From contig CAYZSO010000006.1 of assembly GCA_964479695.1 (NCBI GenBank), positions 59,431 to 123,430 on the forward strand: DNA of 64,000 nt, read 5' to 3'. Positions 1 to 8,351 of this stretch are shown here, piece after piece. The notes under the pieces are model-generated. The model ran no database searches. It was not told the origin of the DNA and worked only from the letters and a program-made list of their open reading frames with translations. Origin of the DNA: JAAYZH01 sp964479695 (GTDB lineage: Bacteria > Bacillota > Clostridia > Saccharofermentanales > Fastidiosipilaceae). A program made the translations under genes and the position numbers. The stretch's first letter is position 1. Every line of letters starts with the position of its first letter.

Positions 1-3000
1 ATGGCTCCGGTAGAGATCCAAAAGTATGATGTTATATCCGGTCTAAGCCCTGCAGGAGACGCTTCCTTGGCGGGCGCCACCTACCAAATCATTGTTGTCG
101 ATCTCTTCAACCCTGCCAACGCTCCATACCAAATTGGCGATGTGGTCGAGACCTTAAAGACGGACGCAAAGGGATACGCCAAGTCCGCACCTTTACACCT
201 CGGAAGTTATGACTTAGTCGAAGTGGAGCCTTCGACCGGCTATGTTCTCAATGGAACGGCGGTCCGCTTCTCAGTTACCAGTGATGGTGCTCAAACGAGC
301 GTTAAGCAGCTCTCGTTCAATGCCGCCCCCTTACTTGCTGAAATCAATGACCGTTATAACGAACTTAATCTTCTCTGGCTTACTGAAGGGAGCACACATG
401 AACTTCTGACGGAAGTTAGCAAGGCGGATCTGGGTAACATGACATCTCTTATCACGGCGGAACGAGTCCTCATGGGACGAATCGAACTAAATAAGGTATT
501 AGCTGGTACGACCGATATACCCGGTGAGCCGAAACAGCCTGAGGCAGGCATCGTTTTCCGTCTGCTCGACCGGAATGGCAGGGAAGTTGATCTACTTGAA
601 ACCAACGCAAATGGTTGGGCGTCCTCCAAATGGCTTCCCTTTGGTACTTACACCTTGCAGCAGGTAACTGAACAGGGCCACGCTTTTCCCGTGAATGACC
701 AGCAAGTGACCATTGACCGAGACTGGTCCATGTATATGTACCAGTTACAGAATGAAGAGGTCAGGGCAAGGCTCAAGATTGTGAAGCTGGATGCCGAGAC
801 CGGCAAGCAGATTCCGCAAGCTGGTGTGACATTTGAAATCTATAAAGACGGCGAACTCCTGAAACAGACTCTATACTATCCATCCAGACAAGAAGTCTCC
901 AAGTTTCAGACATCAAATGACGGCTCCGTTGAACTTCCGGAAATGCTGGGTGCCGGTAACTATGTCCTAAAAGAAGTGAAAGGCCCCTCCGGTTATGTTC
1001 TTCCCGCTGAAGGGCAGGAGATTGCCTTCACAATCGACCGCTCAATGGTCGGCAAGCTCCAGGACCTGACGTTAACCATTGAAGTGCAGAATCAGCCGGC
1101 TTACGGCCAAATCCTGATTGATAAACAAGGCCCCGTCCTCTTGGGCTGGGAAGCAACTCCTTATAACTATCAGTCTTTCGTCGAGACTTCCGTTCCTGTG
1201 GCGAGTGCGCCGAGTACGCTACCGGCGACTGCTGCCCCAACTGCACCGAGTGCACCAACAGTGACAACACCAACTGTATCTGGCGACGCTTCTGTACCTG
1301 GCGACGCTACCGAGTCTGCTGAGCCGGCGCCGAACGCGGAAACACCAGTCTCTACGCCGGAAGAAACCACGCCGCCGACTACACCTGCAGCGACTGTGCC
1401 TGCGACAACACCCCGGGAGACGACGCCAGATGCCGGAGGTACTCCTACCCCAACTACCCTGATCGGTAAATGGCAAAATCAGTCGATCGATGTGTATGAG
1501 CCCGTCTTTGGCCAAGATTATCTTGCGGGTGCGGTCTTCGAAATTCGGGCTGCAGAAGATATTTATCTGGCAGATGGCACCTTCGCATATGGCAAAGGGA
1601 GTTTGGTGGAGACACTCACCACGGATGGTTCCGGGGTTAAGGCGTCTAGCCAATTGCCTCTGGGGAAGTACACCGTTTCAGAGATTGAAGCACCGGCCGG
1701 CTACGCCCGGATTCACGAAGCGATCACTCTGACCTTGACGCAGGAGAATCCCGCACAGGCACTTATCCAAGAGAGCGTCTCGGTCATGAACGAGCTTCAA
1801 CGTGGTGAAATTAGTTTCACGAAATCATTTGAGTCCTCGCCATGGTTCGGCGCGTATAAGGATGCACCTCAATCGGTTGTTTTCGGTCTTTTTGCGGCCA
1901 AAGACATCGTCATCAACGGCATTACCTTGCCCGCGGGTTCTGCGGTGGGGACCACTACGCTTGATGGGAATTTACGTGGATCCTTTGCCAACCTTTTCGC
2001 AGGACAAGACTACGTTTTGCGAGAACTCGCAACCGCTCAGGAATACCAACTGAATCCACAGGAATACACCATTGCTCTTCAAGCAGCTGATGCCGAGTCG
2101 GCTCTTAGCAAAGTCGAGATGACAGAACCAATTGTCAACAAGCTTAAAACCCATGAATTGATCCTGACAAAAGTAGACAAGAACAGCGGTACAGTACTTG
2201 CCGGCGCAATCTTCAAACTCATGGCGGTGACCGATGCCGGAGCCATTGAGGTCGGTGAGTATGTCACCGGTGCTGACGGTGTCCTGAAGATCACCAACCT
2301 CCATGCAGGCTCCTATTATTTGGTTGAGGCGAGAGCCCCGCAAGGGTACTACCTAAATTTGCTCAAGATCCCGGTGGTTCTGGACGGAAGCACGACGGTC
2401 GTATCGGAATCTTTTGCGAACGAATCAACGGTAGTTACCTTCTATAAAAAGGATAAAAGCCAGGCTGCCTTAATCCCCGGAGCGACCCTGCAAATAATCG
2501 ACAAAAACGGCAAGGTCATCCACGAGTGGATCTCAGATGGAACACCACTGGTCCTGGAAGGTCTCCTGACAGCCGGCGAAGAGTACATCTTACGTGAAAT
2601 GAAAGCACCGGCTGGCTATGTTCCGGCCGAAGATGTCCACTTCACGGTATCTTTGACTAAACAAGAGCAAGTAACTGAAATCCTCAACGACCAAACCACA
2701 ACCGAAATCTCCAAACAGACTGCCGGAGGAAAAGAACTTCCCGGTGCCGAGCTCTCCATCCTGGATGAATCTGGCAAACTCATTGAAAAATGGATTTCAA
2801 CCGATAAGCCTCACATTGTCCGCGGCCTTGAGCGAGGGAAGGCGTACATCTTACATGAAAACGCCGCTCCGGCAGGCTATGCTCTCGCCCAAGATATCCG
2901 TTTTCGGATCAAAGAAGATGGTTCGGTAACCAAAGTCAAGATGGTCAACGTGCTACTCCCCGAAGTTCCAACAACCGGCGAAGCCGAGAGTTACGGCCTG

Positions 3001-3078
3001 CATTACGCGCTCCTTGGCTTAAGCGTTCTCGGCGTTAAGAAAATTTTCGTCAAAAAGCGCGATGACGATGATGAGTGA
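1..3078 (+). CDS. SpaA/Cna_B-repeat cell-wall surface protein, 5' end outside window
   Basis: The visible 1025 residues are a string of about nine SpaA/Cna_B-like (prealbumin-fold) units, each with an 'LPGA.F.L.D..G' start and a 'G.Y.L.E..AP.GY' end (clear at about residues 210-340, 500-590, 715-800, 805-890 and 895-980). A Pro/Thr-rich linker lies at about 395-490. The C terminus is a sorting signal: VPTTG at 989-993 (a variant of LPxTG), a hydrophobic stretch, then KKIFVKKR. An acidic DDDDE end follows the basic anchor, which is unusual and is encoded by the start of a GATGAN microsatellite. No signal peptide is visible and the first residues already belong to a repeat, so the gene almost certainly starts upstream. 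The role is probably adhesin or pilin-like stalk, linked to the wall by a sortase; no sortase gene is in the window. Family is clear, ligand unknown. Confidence 0.85.
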   Translation: MAPVEIQKYDVISGLSPAGDASLAGATYQIIVVDLFNPANAPYQIGDVVETLKTDAKGYAKSAPLHLGSYDLVEVEPSTGYVLNGTAVRFSVTSDGAQTSVKQLSFNAAPLLAEINDRYNELNLLWLTEGSTHELLTEVSKADLGNMTSLITAERVLMGRIELNKVLAGTTDIPGEPKQPEAGIVFRLLDRNGREVDLLETNANGWASSKWLPFGTYTLQQVTEQGHAFPVNDQQVTIDRDWSMYMYQLQNEEVRARLKIVKLDAETGKQIPQAGVTFEIYKDGELLKQTLYYPSRQEVSKFQTSNDGSVELPEMLGAGNYVLKEVKGPSGYVLPAEGQEIAFTIDRSMVGKLQDLTLTIEVQNQPAYGQILIDKQGPVLLGWEATPYNYQSFVETSVPVASAPSTLPATAAPTAPSAPTVTTPTVSGDASVPGDATESAEPAPNAETPVSTPEETTPPTTPAATVPATTPRETTPDAGGTPTPTTLIGKWQNQSIDVYEPVFGQDYLAGAVFEIRAAEDIYLADGTFAYGKGSLVETLTTDGSGVKASSQLPLGKYTVSEIEAPAGYARIHEAITLTLTQENPAQALIQESVSVMNELQRGEISFTKSFESSPWFGAYKDAPQSVVFGLFAAKDIVINGITLPAGSAVGTTTLDGNLRGSFANLFAGQDYVLRELATAQEYQLNPQEYTIALQAADAESALSKVEMTEPIVNKLKTHELILTKVDKNSGTVLAGAIFKLMAVTDAGAIEVGEYVTGADGVLKITNLHAGSYYLVEARAPQGYYLNLLKIPVVLDGSTTVVSESFANESTVVTFYKKDKSQAALIPGATLQIIDKNGKVIHEWISDGTPLVLEGLLTAGEEYILREMKAPAGYVPAEDVHFTVSLTKQEQVTEILNDQTTTEISKQTAGGKELPGAELSILDESGKLIEKWISTDKPHIVRGLERGKAYILHENAAPAGYALAQDIRFRIKEDGSVTKVKMVNVLLPEVPTTGEAESYGLHYALLGLSVLGVKKIFVKKRDDDDE

Positions 3079-3140
3079 CGATGATGAATGATGAGTAATG
3101 ACGTTGATGATCAGTGGTGACGATGATGATGATGAGTAAG
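3061..3140. repeat. GATGAN microsatellite across the stop codon of the surface protein
   Basis: Degenerate GATGAC/GATGAT/GATGAG triplet-hexamer tract. It starts inside the last codons of the surface protein, where it encodes the Asp-rich tail, passes through the TGA stop and continues for about 60 bases. Length change here would alter the C-terminal tail. Confidence 0.75.
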
Positions 3141-3195
3141 TGCATGTAAGTTAGTTGAACAGTTCTAAATTCTTGAAAAAAGTCCACTCAATGAA

Positions 3196-3227
3196 GTCCC
3201 CTCGCTATTGCTTGGGGATTTTATTTT
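3196..3227 (+). terminator. Probable intrinsic terminator of the surface protein gene
   Basis: Short GC stem (TCCCC pairing with GGGGA) followed by a T-rich run (TTTTATTTT), about 120 bases after the stop codon. The stem is only five pairs, so the call is moderate. Confidence 0.5.
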
Positions 3228-3247
3228 GCCTGCAGGGCCCAAGATTC

Positions 3248-3810
3248 ACTACATAAGTTTAATTTTCAACATATGTAGTGGATTTGAAGTGCCTGCGAGC
3301 GGGCAGTTGGTAGGTCGGAACGGAATTGGCGACGTATTCTTCCTCGACAATGTTCTATGACGAGTGAGTTCTTGATGGTGGAGCGGTTTTGGCGACGTAT
3401 TCTTCCTGAATTTGTTCTTTGGAGCTTAGAGTAATTGTTATCTTATTTGCAAGTTGGCCGGGATCTGGAAACTTGCGACATCGATTGACAGACTCTGCAC
3501 TTTGAAAGGTATTTGCCTGTTGGTTCCGTGCCTCCTGCAGCCCGTGTAGGCGTCGAGGTCAGTATTCATTCAATAATATCTGTCCTCAGGTCAGTAATCA
3601 TTCACCCGGCTGTAAAGCAAGTGTCAAGATCCTCTCCGGAAAATATTTGTTGTCGCAAGTCTCCCGATCCGAACCAGTTTGGAAAAGTTTCTTGGCTTAG
3701 TTGACTCTTGGATGGTGCAATAAAGGGATTAAGTCAAACTAATCAGGCAACTTCACATATTATGTTAAATAGAGTAATCGTTACATGAGTATTTAACCCA
3801 ACAACTCGCG
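3248..3810 (+). repeat. Composite intergenic repeat, copy A
   Basis: The region 3079-4059 has no credible gene. It starts with a near-perfect 32-bp palindrome (3248-3279, arms ACTACATAAGTTTA / TATGTAGT). Two copies follow of a unit of about 55 bp containing GGCGACGTATTCTTCCT (near 3330 and 3390). Next comes AGAGTAATTGTTATCTTATT, then an arm with CTGGAAACTTGCGACA (near 3467), a centre with two forms of GTCAGTAWTCATTCA (near 3560 and 3592), and the inverse arm TTGTCGCAAG (near 3650). The reverse complement of this order recurs at 39.1-39.7 kb. The right boundary is uncertain; similarity to other copies (TAAATAGAG) continues to about 3780. Confidence 0.8.
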
Positions 3811-4059
3811 CACTAATGAAATCATGCTATGCTAAACGAGATGGAAACCAGCTTAGAAGCAATACCTCGCAGCAAGCGTTCCTTCAAATACTGAACGTAA
3901 ACGCTTACGAACTTGCATCAGGGATCATACGTTGCCAAATGCGTTCCTTCACATATCGAACCAGGAACGAATGAACAAGCTGCACTAAAAACAATAAGAC
4001 GCAAGTAAGCGCACCTTAGTACTCACCTTAGAAACACCCTAGAATCCTTAAAATCATTG

Positions 4060-4968
4060 CTAATCCAAAGAGCCAGAGACGTTATCTTCGAAAATACCTA
4101 CATCAGATCCACCAACCCCTGAAACATCTATCTCAGATGTGCCGAAGCTGGCACTGCCGCCTGCACTGTCGCTTGCACGGATGCTAACACCGATTTCAGC
4201 ACCGCTTTCAGCATCGACGGCGGCACTGGCGTCTGCACCTTCATCTGCCCTAGCATAGGCGCCTTCACCTACACCTTCACCTACACTGGCACTCGCGCCA
4301 TCACTAACAGCAACGACCGTGTTTCCCAGTACACGATCCAGCAGAGGGGTTAGGAGAATTTGGGCTGGCTTCATAAAGACACCAATCAAGAGGGCACTCA
4401 GAATCGTGCCTTCGCGGATGCCGTAAAGGCCGCGAAGAAAAATCAGCGACATCAGTGAAGAAACCACGGCGGCGGTGGAATCGACAACGACTTTCACTTG
4501 ATGGAATTCTTTGCCTTTCCACTTACTGGTGATTGCGGCGGTCATCCCTTCGACAGGCATGTTGATGATGTCGGCTTTGACGTAGATGGTCACGCCGACA
4601 GCAATCAGGATAATGCTGAGCAGGAGTAGCACCAGCTGACTCAAGTAATTTGAAGGGTTAACCCACGACAGCAATTGGTTTGTCAGCGAGACGAAGTAAC
4701 CGAACACGGTTGAGAACAGGATCTGCGTGAGGTTGATCCATTTGAAATCTTTGCGCAGGATTAAGATCTGGATGCCAATATAAAGCATGTAAACAATCAG
4801 GGTCCATGTGCCCATATCAATTCCTGTAATGAGAGAAAGCACATACATTACGGAACTTTGTGGGGAGACGCCCAAGCCGGAGCGAACCGATGTGGCAATT
4901 CCAAAAGCCAGAATAAACAGACCTACCACATAGACAAGGATTTTCCTACCCAATTTGGATTTCGCCAT
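4060..4968 (-). CDS. YczE/YitT-family integral membrane protein with low-complexity tail
   Basis: 302 residues. The first ~215 hold about five to six hydrophobic segments and the sequence type of YczE/DUF6198 proteins ('FGIATSVRSGLGVSPQSS' near the N terminus, 'ADIINMPVEGM' in the middle). YczE-like proteins are conserved membrane proteins of poorly known function. The last ~85 residues are an Ala/Ser/Gly/Asp/Glu-rich tail with no membrane segment, which the family normally lacks. The start chosen is the ATG at 4968, preceded by GAGGTG at good spacing; an in-frame TTG one codon upstream is less likely. The gene is convergent to the surface protein and divergent from pepF. Family call is fair; function unknown. 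Confidence 0.7.
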   Translation of the reverse strand: MAKSKLGRKILVYVVGLFILAFGIATSVRSGLGVSPQSSVMYVLSLITGIDMGTWTLIVYMLYIGIQILILRKDFKWINLTQILFSTVFGYFVSLTNQLLSWVNPSNYLSQLVLLLLSIILIAVGVTIYVKADIINMPVEGMTAAITSKWKGKEFHQVKVVVDSTAAVVSSLMSLIFLRGLYGIREGTILSALLIGVFMKPAQILLTPLLDRVLGNTVVAVSDGASASVGEGVGEGAYARADEGADASAAVDAESGAEIGVSIRASDSAGGSASFGTSEIDVSGVGGSDVGIFEDNVSGSLD

Positions 4969-4990
4969 CAAATCACCTCATGAGATATCG

Positions 4991-5042
4991 CTCAGTAAAC
5001 AGACCAACAGTAATCAGTAAACAGACCATGGAGCCCATTATA
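4991..5042 (-). promoter_or_regulatory. Candidate promoter and paired direct repeats upstream of the YczE-like gene
   Basis: A minus-strand TATAAT lies at 5042-5037. Just downstream of it in the direction of transcription are two exact 15-bp direct repeats, TCAGTAAACAGACCA, at 4991-5005 and 5013-5027. They sit in the expected 5' leader and could be an operator. No good -35 is visible. The rest of the 4972-5303 gap shows only short AGAAATCTAG-type repeats (about 5248-5284) before the pepF ribosome binding site. Confidence 0.35.
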
Positions 5043-5303
5043 GGTCATTGCCAAAATTTATGGTGCTTTAGTACTACATCTGTAGCCAACATTCAGCCAA
5101 AATTGTGTCAGGAAGAACAACATTCATGCATCATTTCTGACGATTATCTTACTGCGAGCATAACAATGAGAGTGCTAAGATTTGACCTATAAATCAACCA
5201 CTATTCGTTAAGTCGATTTGGAAACTTAGAAACTGAAGTCCGGGAAATTAGAAATCTAGAAATTTAGAAATCTAGAAATTGAGAAATTAAAAAGGAGTTA
5301 TCC

Positions 5304-5360
5304 ATGAGTCAAGAGAGTCAAGAGAGCCAAATGAGTCAAGAGAGTCAAGAGAGTCAAAAA
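5304..5360 (+). repeat. 9-bp tandem repeat encoding the PepF N terminus
   Basis: Repeats of AGTCAAGAG with one CAAATG variant, encoding SQE units right after the start codon. Family members begin without such an extension. Confidence 0.8.
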
Positions 5361-7163
5361 TTGCCCCCGAGAAGTGAAGTGCCGCTAGAAGAGCAGTGGG
5401 ATCTGACCGCCCTGTTCGAGACCCGCGAAGCGTATGAAGAAGATCTGGCAACGCAGGTGCCAAGAGCAAAGGAGTTCAATCAGAAGTATGAGGGGAAGGT
5501 GGCTTTGGCCAAAGACGCCTCCTTCATCGTCTCTGCGATTAAGGACTTCGAAGCCTTGTACGTCCGCCTGATGCGCTCGAATGTCTATGCCGCCGCTGCA
5601 TACAATGTGGACATGCAAAATGCGGACTTGCTCAAACAGTCGCAAGCGAATGACCAGGTAGTTGCGGAAGTGCTGGCCCTGATCAGCTTCTTGACCGTTG
5701 AATTGGCTCAAACAGAAGCGGGTGTGTTGGAGGAGGCGGTGGCCTTGGCACCCGAATATAAGACGTATATTACGGATATTCTGGCCTATAAGCCGCATCA
5801 ACTGAGCGCAGAGACGGAGAAGGTGTTGGCGAGTTTGTCGAACCAACTGTCGCTGCCGGATGGGATCTACAACACGATCAAATTTATGGATATGAAGTTT
5901 CCGGACTTCGAGGCGGACGGCAAGACTTGGCCGCTGAGTTATGTGGCTTACGAGAATAATTATTCCGGCGACATGAACACCGAGGTGCGGCGCAAGGCGT
6001 TTACGGCATTCTCGGAAACGCTGGGGAATTATCGCCACACCACGGCTGCTGCCTATAACGGGCAGGTGCAGAAGGAGAAGGTGTTGGCGACGCTGCGGGG
6101 CTTCGATTCCGTGATCGATTATCTGCTTTTCGACCAGAAAGTCAGCCGGGACATGTTCGATCGCCAGATTGATGTCATCATGACCGAACTGGCGCCGCAC
6201 ATGCGCCGTTATGTGAAGCTTCTGCAGAAAGAGCATGGTCTGGATGAGCTCCATTACAGCGATCTGAAAATTGTTCTGGATCCGGACTACTCACCCAAAG
6301 TCACCATCGAAGAGTCGAAAGCCTATATTTCTGACGCGGTCAAAGTCATGGGTCAGGAGTATCACGACCTGACTATGCGCTCGTACGAAGAGCGTTGGGT
6401 GGATTTCGCTCAGAATGAGGGGAAGTCCACGGGTGGTTTCTGCATCACGATTCCCGAAGTTCATCCGTACATTCTCCTGAATTGGAATGGTGATTTGGCC
6501 GAGGTGTTTACCCTGGCACATGAGCTGGGCCACGCCGTGCAAGGGGTGCTGAGTTTCCAGAATAATAGTGTCCTTGAAGCTACACTGACCCGCTATGATG
6601 TGGAAGCGCCTTCCACGTTCCACGAAATGCTGCTTACGGAGAGTTTGCTGAAGGAGGACAAAGGCTCCCGCTTCAAGCGCTGGGTGCTGTCGTCGATGAT
6701 CAGCAACACGTATTACCATAACATGGTTACGCACCTTCTTGAGGCCTGTTATCAACGGGAGGTTTACCGTTTGGTGGATGCCGGTGAGACGGTTCAGGCG
6801 GACACGCTTGATGGGATCTACCGCAAGGTTCTCGAAGACTTCTGGGGTGACACCGTGATTCTGGATGAGGGTGCTGAGCGGACTTGGATGCGCCAGCCGC
6901 ACTATTACATGGGGCTTTATTCTTATGTTTATAGCGCAAGTCTCACCATTTCCACTGCGATGGCGATGCGGCTGAAGGCGGAGGGTGGAGTAGCGGCCAA
7001 AGACTGGCTCAGCTACCTCAAAGCGGGTGGTCCGATGGCTCCTTTGGATCATGCAAAGATGGTCGGCATCGACCTTTCCACCGACAAGCCCCTCCGTGAT
7101 GCGATCTCGTATATTGGCGACATGGTGACGGAGATCGAGCGCTTGACGGAAGAGCTGAGTTAA
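5304..7163 (+). CDS. pepF: Oligoendopeptidase F, M3B zinc metallopeptidase
   Basis: 619 residues, normal length for PepF, a cytoplasmic peptidase that cuts short peptides. The zinc motif HELGH is at 406-410, and FHEMLLTES about 25 residues later supplies the expected third glutamate ligand. 'CITIPEVHPYILLNWNG' before it and the 'YYMGLYSYVYSASL' helix near the C terminus are also typical. AAGGAG precedes the ATG at 5304. The first ~18 residues are a Ser-Gln-Glu repeat encoded by 9-bp AGTCAAGAG units; conserved sequence begins at about residue 25 (LPPRSEVP). A CTTTGGCCAAAG palindrome at 5503-5514 encodes 'ALAK'. Monocistronic, followed by the FMN riboswitch. High confidence. Confidence 0.93.
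   Translation: MSQESQESQMSQESQESQKLPPRSEVPLEEQWDLTALFETREAYEEDLATQVPRAKEFNQKYEGKVALAKDASFIVSAIKDFEALYVRLMRSNVYAAAAYNVDMQNADLLKQSQANDQVVAEVLALISFLTVELAQTEAGVLEEAVALAPEYKTYITDILAYKPHQLSAETEKVLASLSNQLSLPDGIYNTIKFMDMKFPDFEADGKTWPLSYVAYENNYSGDMNTEVRRKAFTAFSETLGNYRHTTAAAYNGQVQKEKVLATLRGFDSVIDYLLFDQKVSRDMFDRQIDVIMTELAPHMRRYVKLLQKEHGLDELHYSDLKIVLDPDYSPKVTIEESKAYISDAVKVMGQEYHDLTMRSYEERWVDFAQNEGKSTGGFCITIPEVHPYILLNWNGDLAEVFTLAHELGHAVQGVLSFQNNSVLEATLTRYDVEAPSTFHEMLLTESLLKEDKGSRFKRWVLSSMISNTYYHNMVTHLLEACYQREVYRLVDAGETVQADTLDGIYRKVLEDFWGDTVILDEGAERTWMRQPHYYMGLYSYVYSASLTISTAMAMRLKAEGGVAAKDWLSYLKAGGPMAPLDHAKMVGIDLSTDKPLRDAISYIGDMVTEIERLTEELS
5503..5514. repeat. Iterated palindrome CTTTGGCCAAAG (in pepF)
   Basis: Perfect 12-bp palindrome with GGTGG before and ACGCC after; one of at least six full-length copies in the window, here read as Ala-Leu-Ala-Lys. 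Confidence 0.85.
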
Positions 7164-7173
7164 GAAATTTGCC

Positions 7174-7240
7174 GGAAACGGAATGAAACGGGACGAAATG
7201 GCGCGAAACGGCGCGAAATGGCTTGAAACAGCCCGAATCA
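7174..7240. repeat. Degenerate short tandem repeat after pepF
   Basis: Repeating GAAACGG/CGAAATGG units of about 10-11 bp begin a few bases after the pepF stop. No coding or hairpin signal is evident. Confidence 0.55.
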
Positions 7241-7272
7241 GTATTTTTTGCGCAGAACTGTGTCCAGAATCA

Positions 7273-7303
7273 TTGCATTTTTCCGTGCAAGAGTGCATAC
7301 TAT
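7273..7303 (+). promoter_or_regulatory. Candidate promoter of the FMN riboswitch-ribU unit
   Basis: TTGCAT (7273-7278) and TACTAT (7298-7303), spacer 19, ending about 15 bases before the riboswitch. Both boxes are imperfect but the position is right. Confidence 0.45.
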
Positions 7304-7318
7304 AGCCACAAATTTATA

Positions 7319-7441
7319 GTTGTCTTCAGGGCGGGGTGCGATTCCCCACCGGCGGTATCCTCTGACGAGGGAGCCCGCGAGCGCAAGCTGATCTGGTGTG
7401 ACTCCAGAGCCGACGGTATAGTCCGGATGGAAGAAGAGCAA
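7319..7441 (+). promoter_or_regulatory. FMN riboswitch (RFN element)
   Basis: Matches the conserved RFN core: TTCAGGGCGGGGTG, then ATTCCCCACCGGCGGT, AGCCCGCGAGC, GATCTGGTG with CTCCAGAGCCGACGGT, and closing ATAGTCCGGATGGAAGA. FMN binding is known to reduce expression of riboflavin synthesis or transport genes. It lies directly upstream of a terminator hairpin and ribU, so premature termination is the likely mechanism. Confidence 0.96.
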
Positions 7442-7462
7442 GATCTGATTCTTTGGTATAGA

Positions 7463-7493
7463 GGCCCTGGACTTTTGTTCAGGGCTTTTTTTA
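7463..7493 (+). terminator. Riboswitch-controlled terminator before ribU
   Basis: GCCCTG (7464-7469) pairs with CAGGGC (7480-7485), followed by a seven-T run. It sits between the FMN aptamer and the ribU ribosome binding site, as expected for an attenuator. Confidence 0.85.
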
Positions 7494-7529
7494 TCGAAAA
7501 GACAGAAGACAACGCAAGGAGGAAAAAAT

Positions 7530-8105
7530 ATGAATGTTAATCAAAAATCTCTCTCTCTGCGGAACACCTTTTCAGTGAGTAAACTGGCTTTGGATGGGGT
7601 GCTGGCGGCACTGGGCGTCGTGTTGATGCTTTTGGTTCGCTTTCCGCTCGTCCCCGCCGCTCCGTGGCTGCTCTACGACATGGGCGATTTGCCGGCGATT
7701 ATCGGCGGCCTGATCGCAGGTCCGGTGCACGGTTTACTGATTCTCTTAGTTGTCTGTCTGATTCAGTTGCTCACACCGAACGCATCGGGCTTCTACGGTT
7801 TCCTGATGCATTTCGTAGCCTCGGGCATTCTGGTCCTGATCCCATCGCTCGTCTGGCGCAAGTCTCAGAAACAGTCCACTTTGGTCGTTTCACTGATTGT
7901 TGCGGCGCTCGCCATGACCGCCGTGATGATCCCGATGAACTTGTGGATTACCCCTCTCTTCGCCGGCGTTCCTTACCAAGCGGTCGTCGACATGATTGTC
8001 CCGATCTTGCTACCGTTCAACCTCATCAAAGGCCTCATCAACACACTGGGTTCGTTCCTGATTTTCCAGGGTGTGAAGGGTGTCGCGAAGAAGCATTTCG
8101 CCTGA
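7530..8105 (+). CDS. ribU: Riboflavin ECF transporter S component
   Basis: 191 residues with about six hydrophobic segments, the size and pattern of RibU, which binds riboflavin in the membrane and works with the shared ECF module (EcfT plus two ATPases, not in this window). 'LLYDMGDLPAIIGGLIAGPVHGLLI' (about 48-72) is the typical S-component loop and helix. The start ATG follows AAGGAGG. The FMN riboswitch and terminator directly upstream support riboflavin as the substrate and show flavin-dependent control. The gene is followed by short tandem repeats (CACTTAGGCA units). Confidence 0.92.
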   Translation: MNVNQKSLSLRNTFSVSKLALDGVLAALGVVLMLLVRFPLVPAAPWLLYDMGDLPAIIGGLIAGPVHGLLILLVVCLIQLLTPNASGFYGFLMHFVASGILVLIPSLVWRKSQKQSTLVVSLIVAALAMTAVMIPMNLWITPLFAGVPYQAVVDMIVPILLPFNLIKGLINTLGSFLIFQGVKGVAKKHFA

Positions 8106-8106
8106 G

Positions 8107-8146
8107 CCACTTAGGCATTTAGCCACTTAGGCACTTAGGCACCTAA
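8107..8146. repeat. Tandem repeat after ribU
   Basis: Three to four copies of a unit of about 10-16 bp containing CCACTTAGGCA start right at the ribU stop codon. Confidence 0.65.
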
Positions 8147-8214
8147 GGAATTCACAAAATATTCAGCCGAGAAGTCTGCAGCATGAGCTGTGGACTTTTC
8201 TCATCTGGAGGCGA

Positions 8215-8226
8215 CTTTGGCCAAAG
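8215..8226. repeat. Iterated palindrome CTTTGGCCAAAG (intergenic)
   Basis: Perfect 12-bp palindrome followed by CCGCC in a non-coding gap, showing that the motif is not tied to a protein sequence. Confidence 0.85.
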
Positions 8227-8303
8227 CCGCCCCCAACCGCCCACAAACGCCCCAATTCCGCTCCAATTTCACATTCTTCTTCCCCGAAAAGAACACTTGT
8301 TGT

Positions 8304-8309
8304 TATAAT
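8304..8309 (+). promoter_or_regulatory. Candidate -10 box upstream of the CobB-like gene
   Basis: TATAAT in TTGTTGTTATAATTGAG, 43 bases before the start codon; no convincing -35. Confidence 0.4.
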
Positions 8310-8351
8310 TGAGTTACAAAGTCTTTTGCATAATGATTCGGAGGGATTGGC

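Noticed and set aside
6291..7298. Long antisense open frames, also at 43438-44409, 55017-56156 and 8523-9425
   Set aside because: Each lies fully opposite a strongly conserved gene (pepF, ricT, amidohydrolase, CobB-like) and has no recognisable domain or ribosome binding site.
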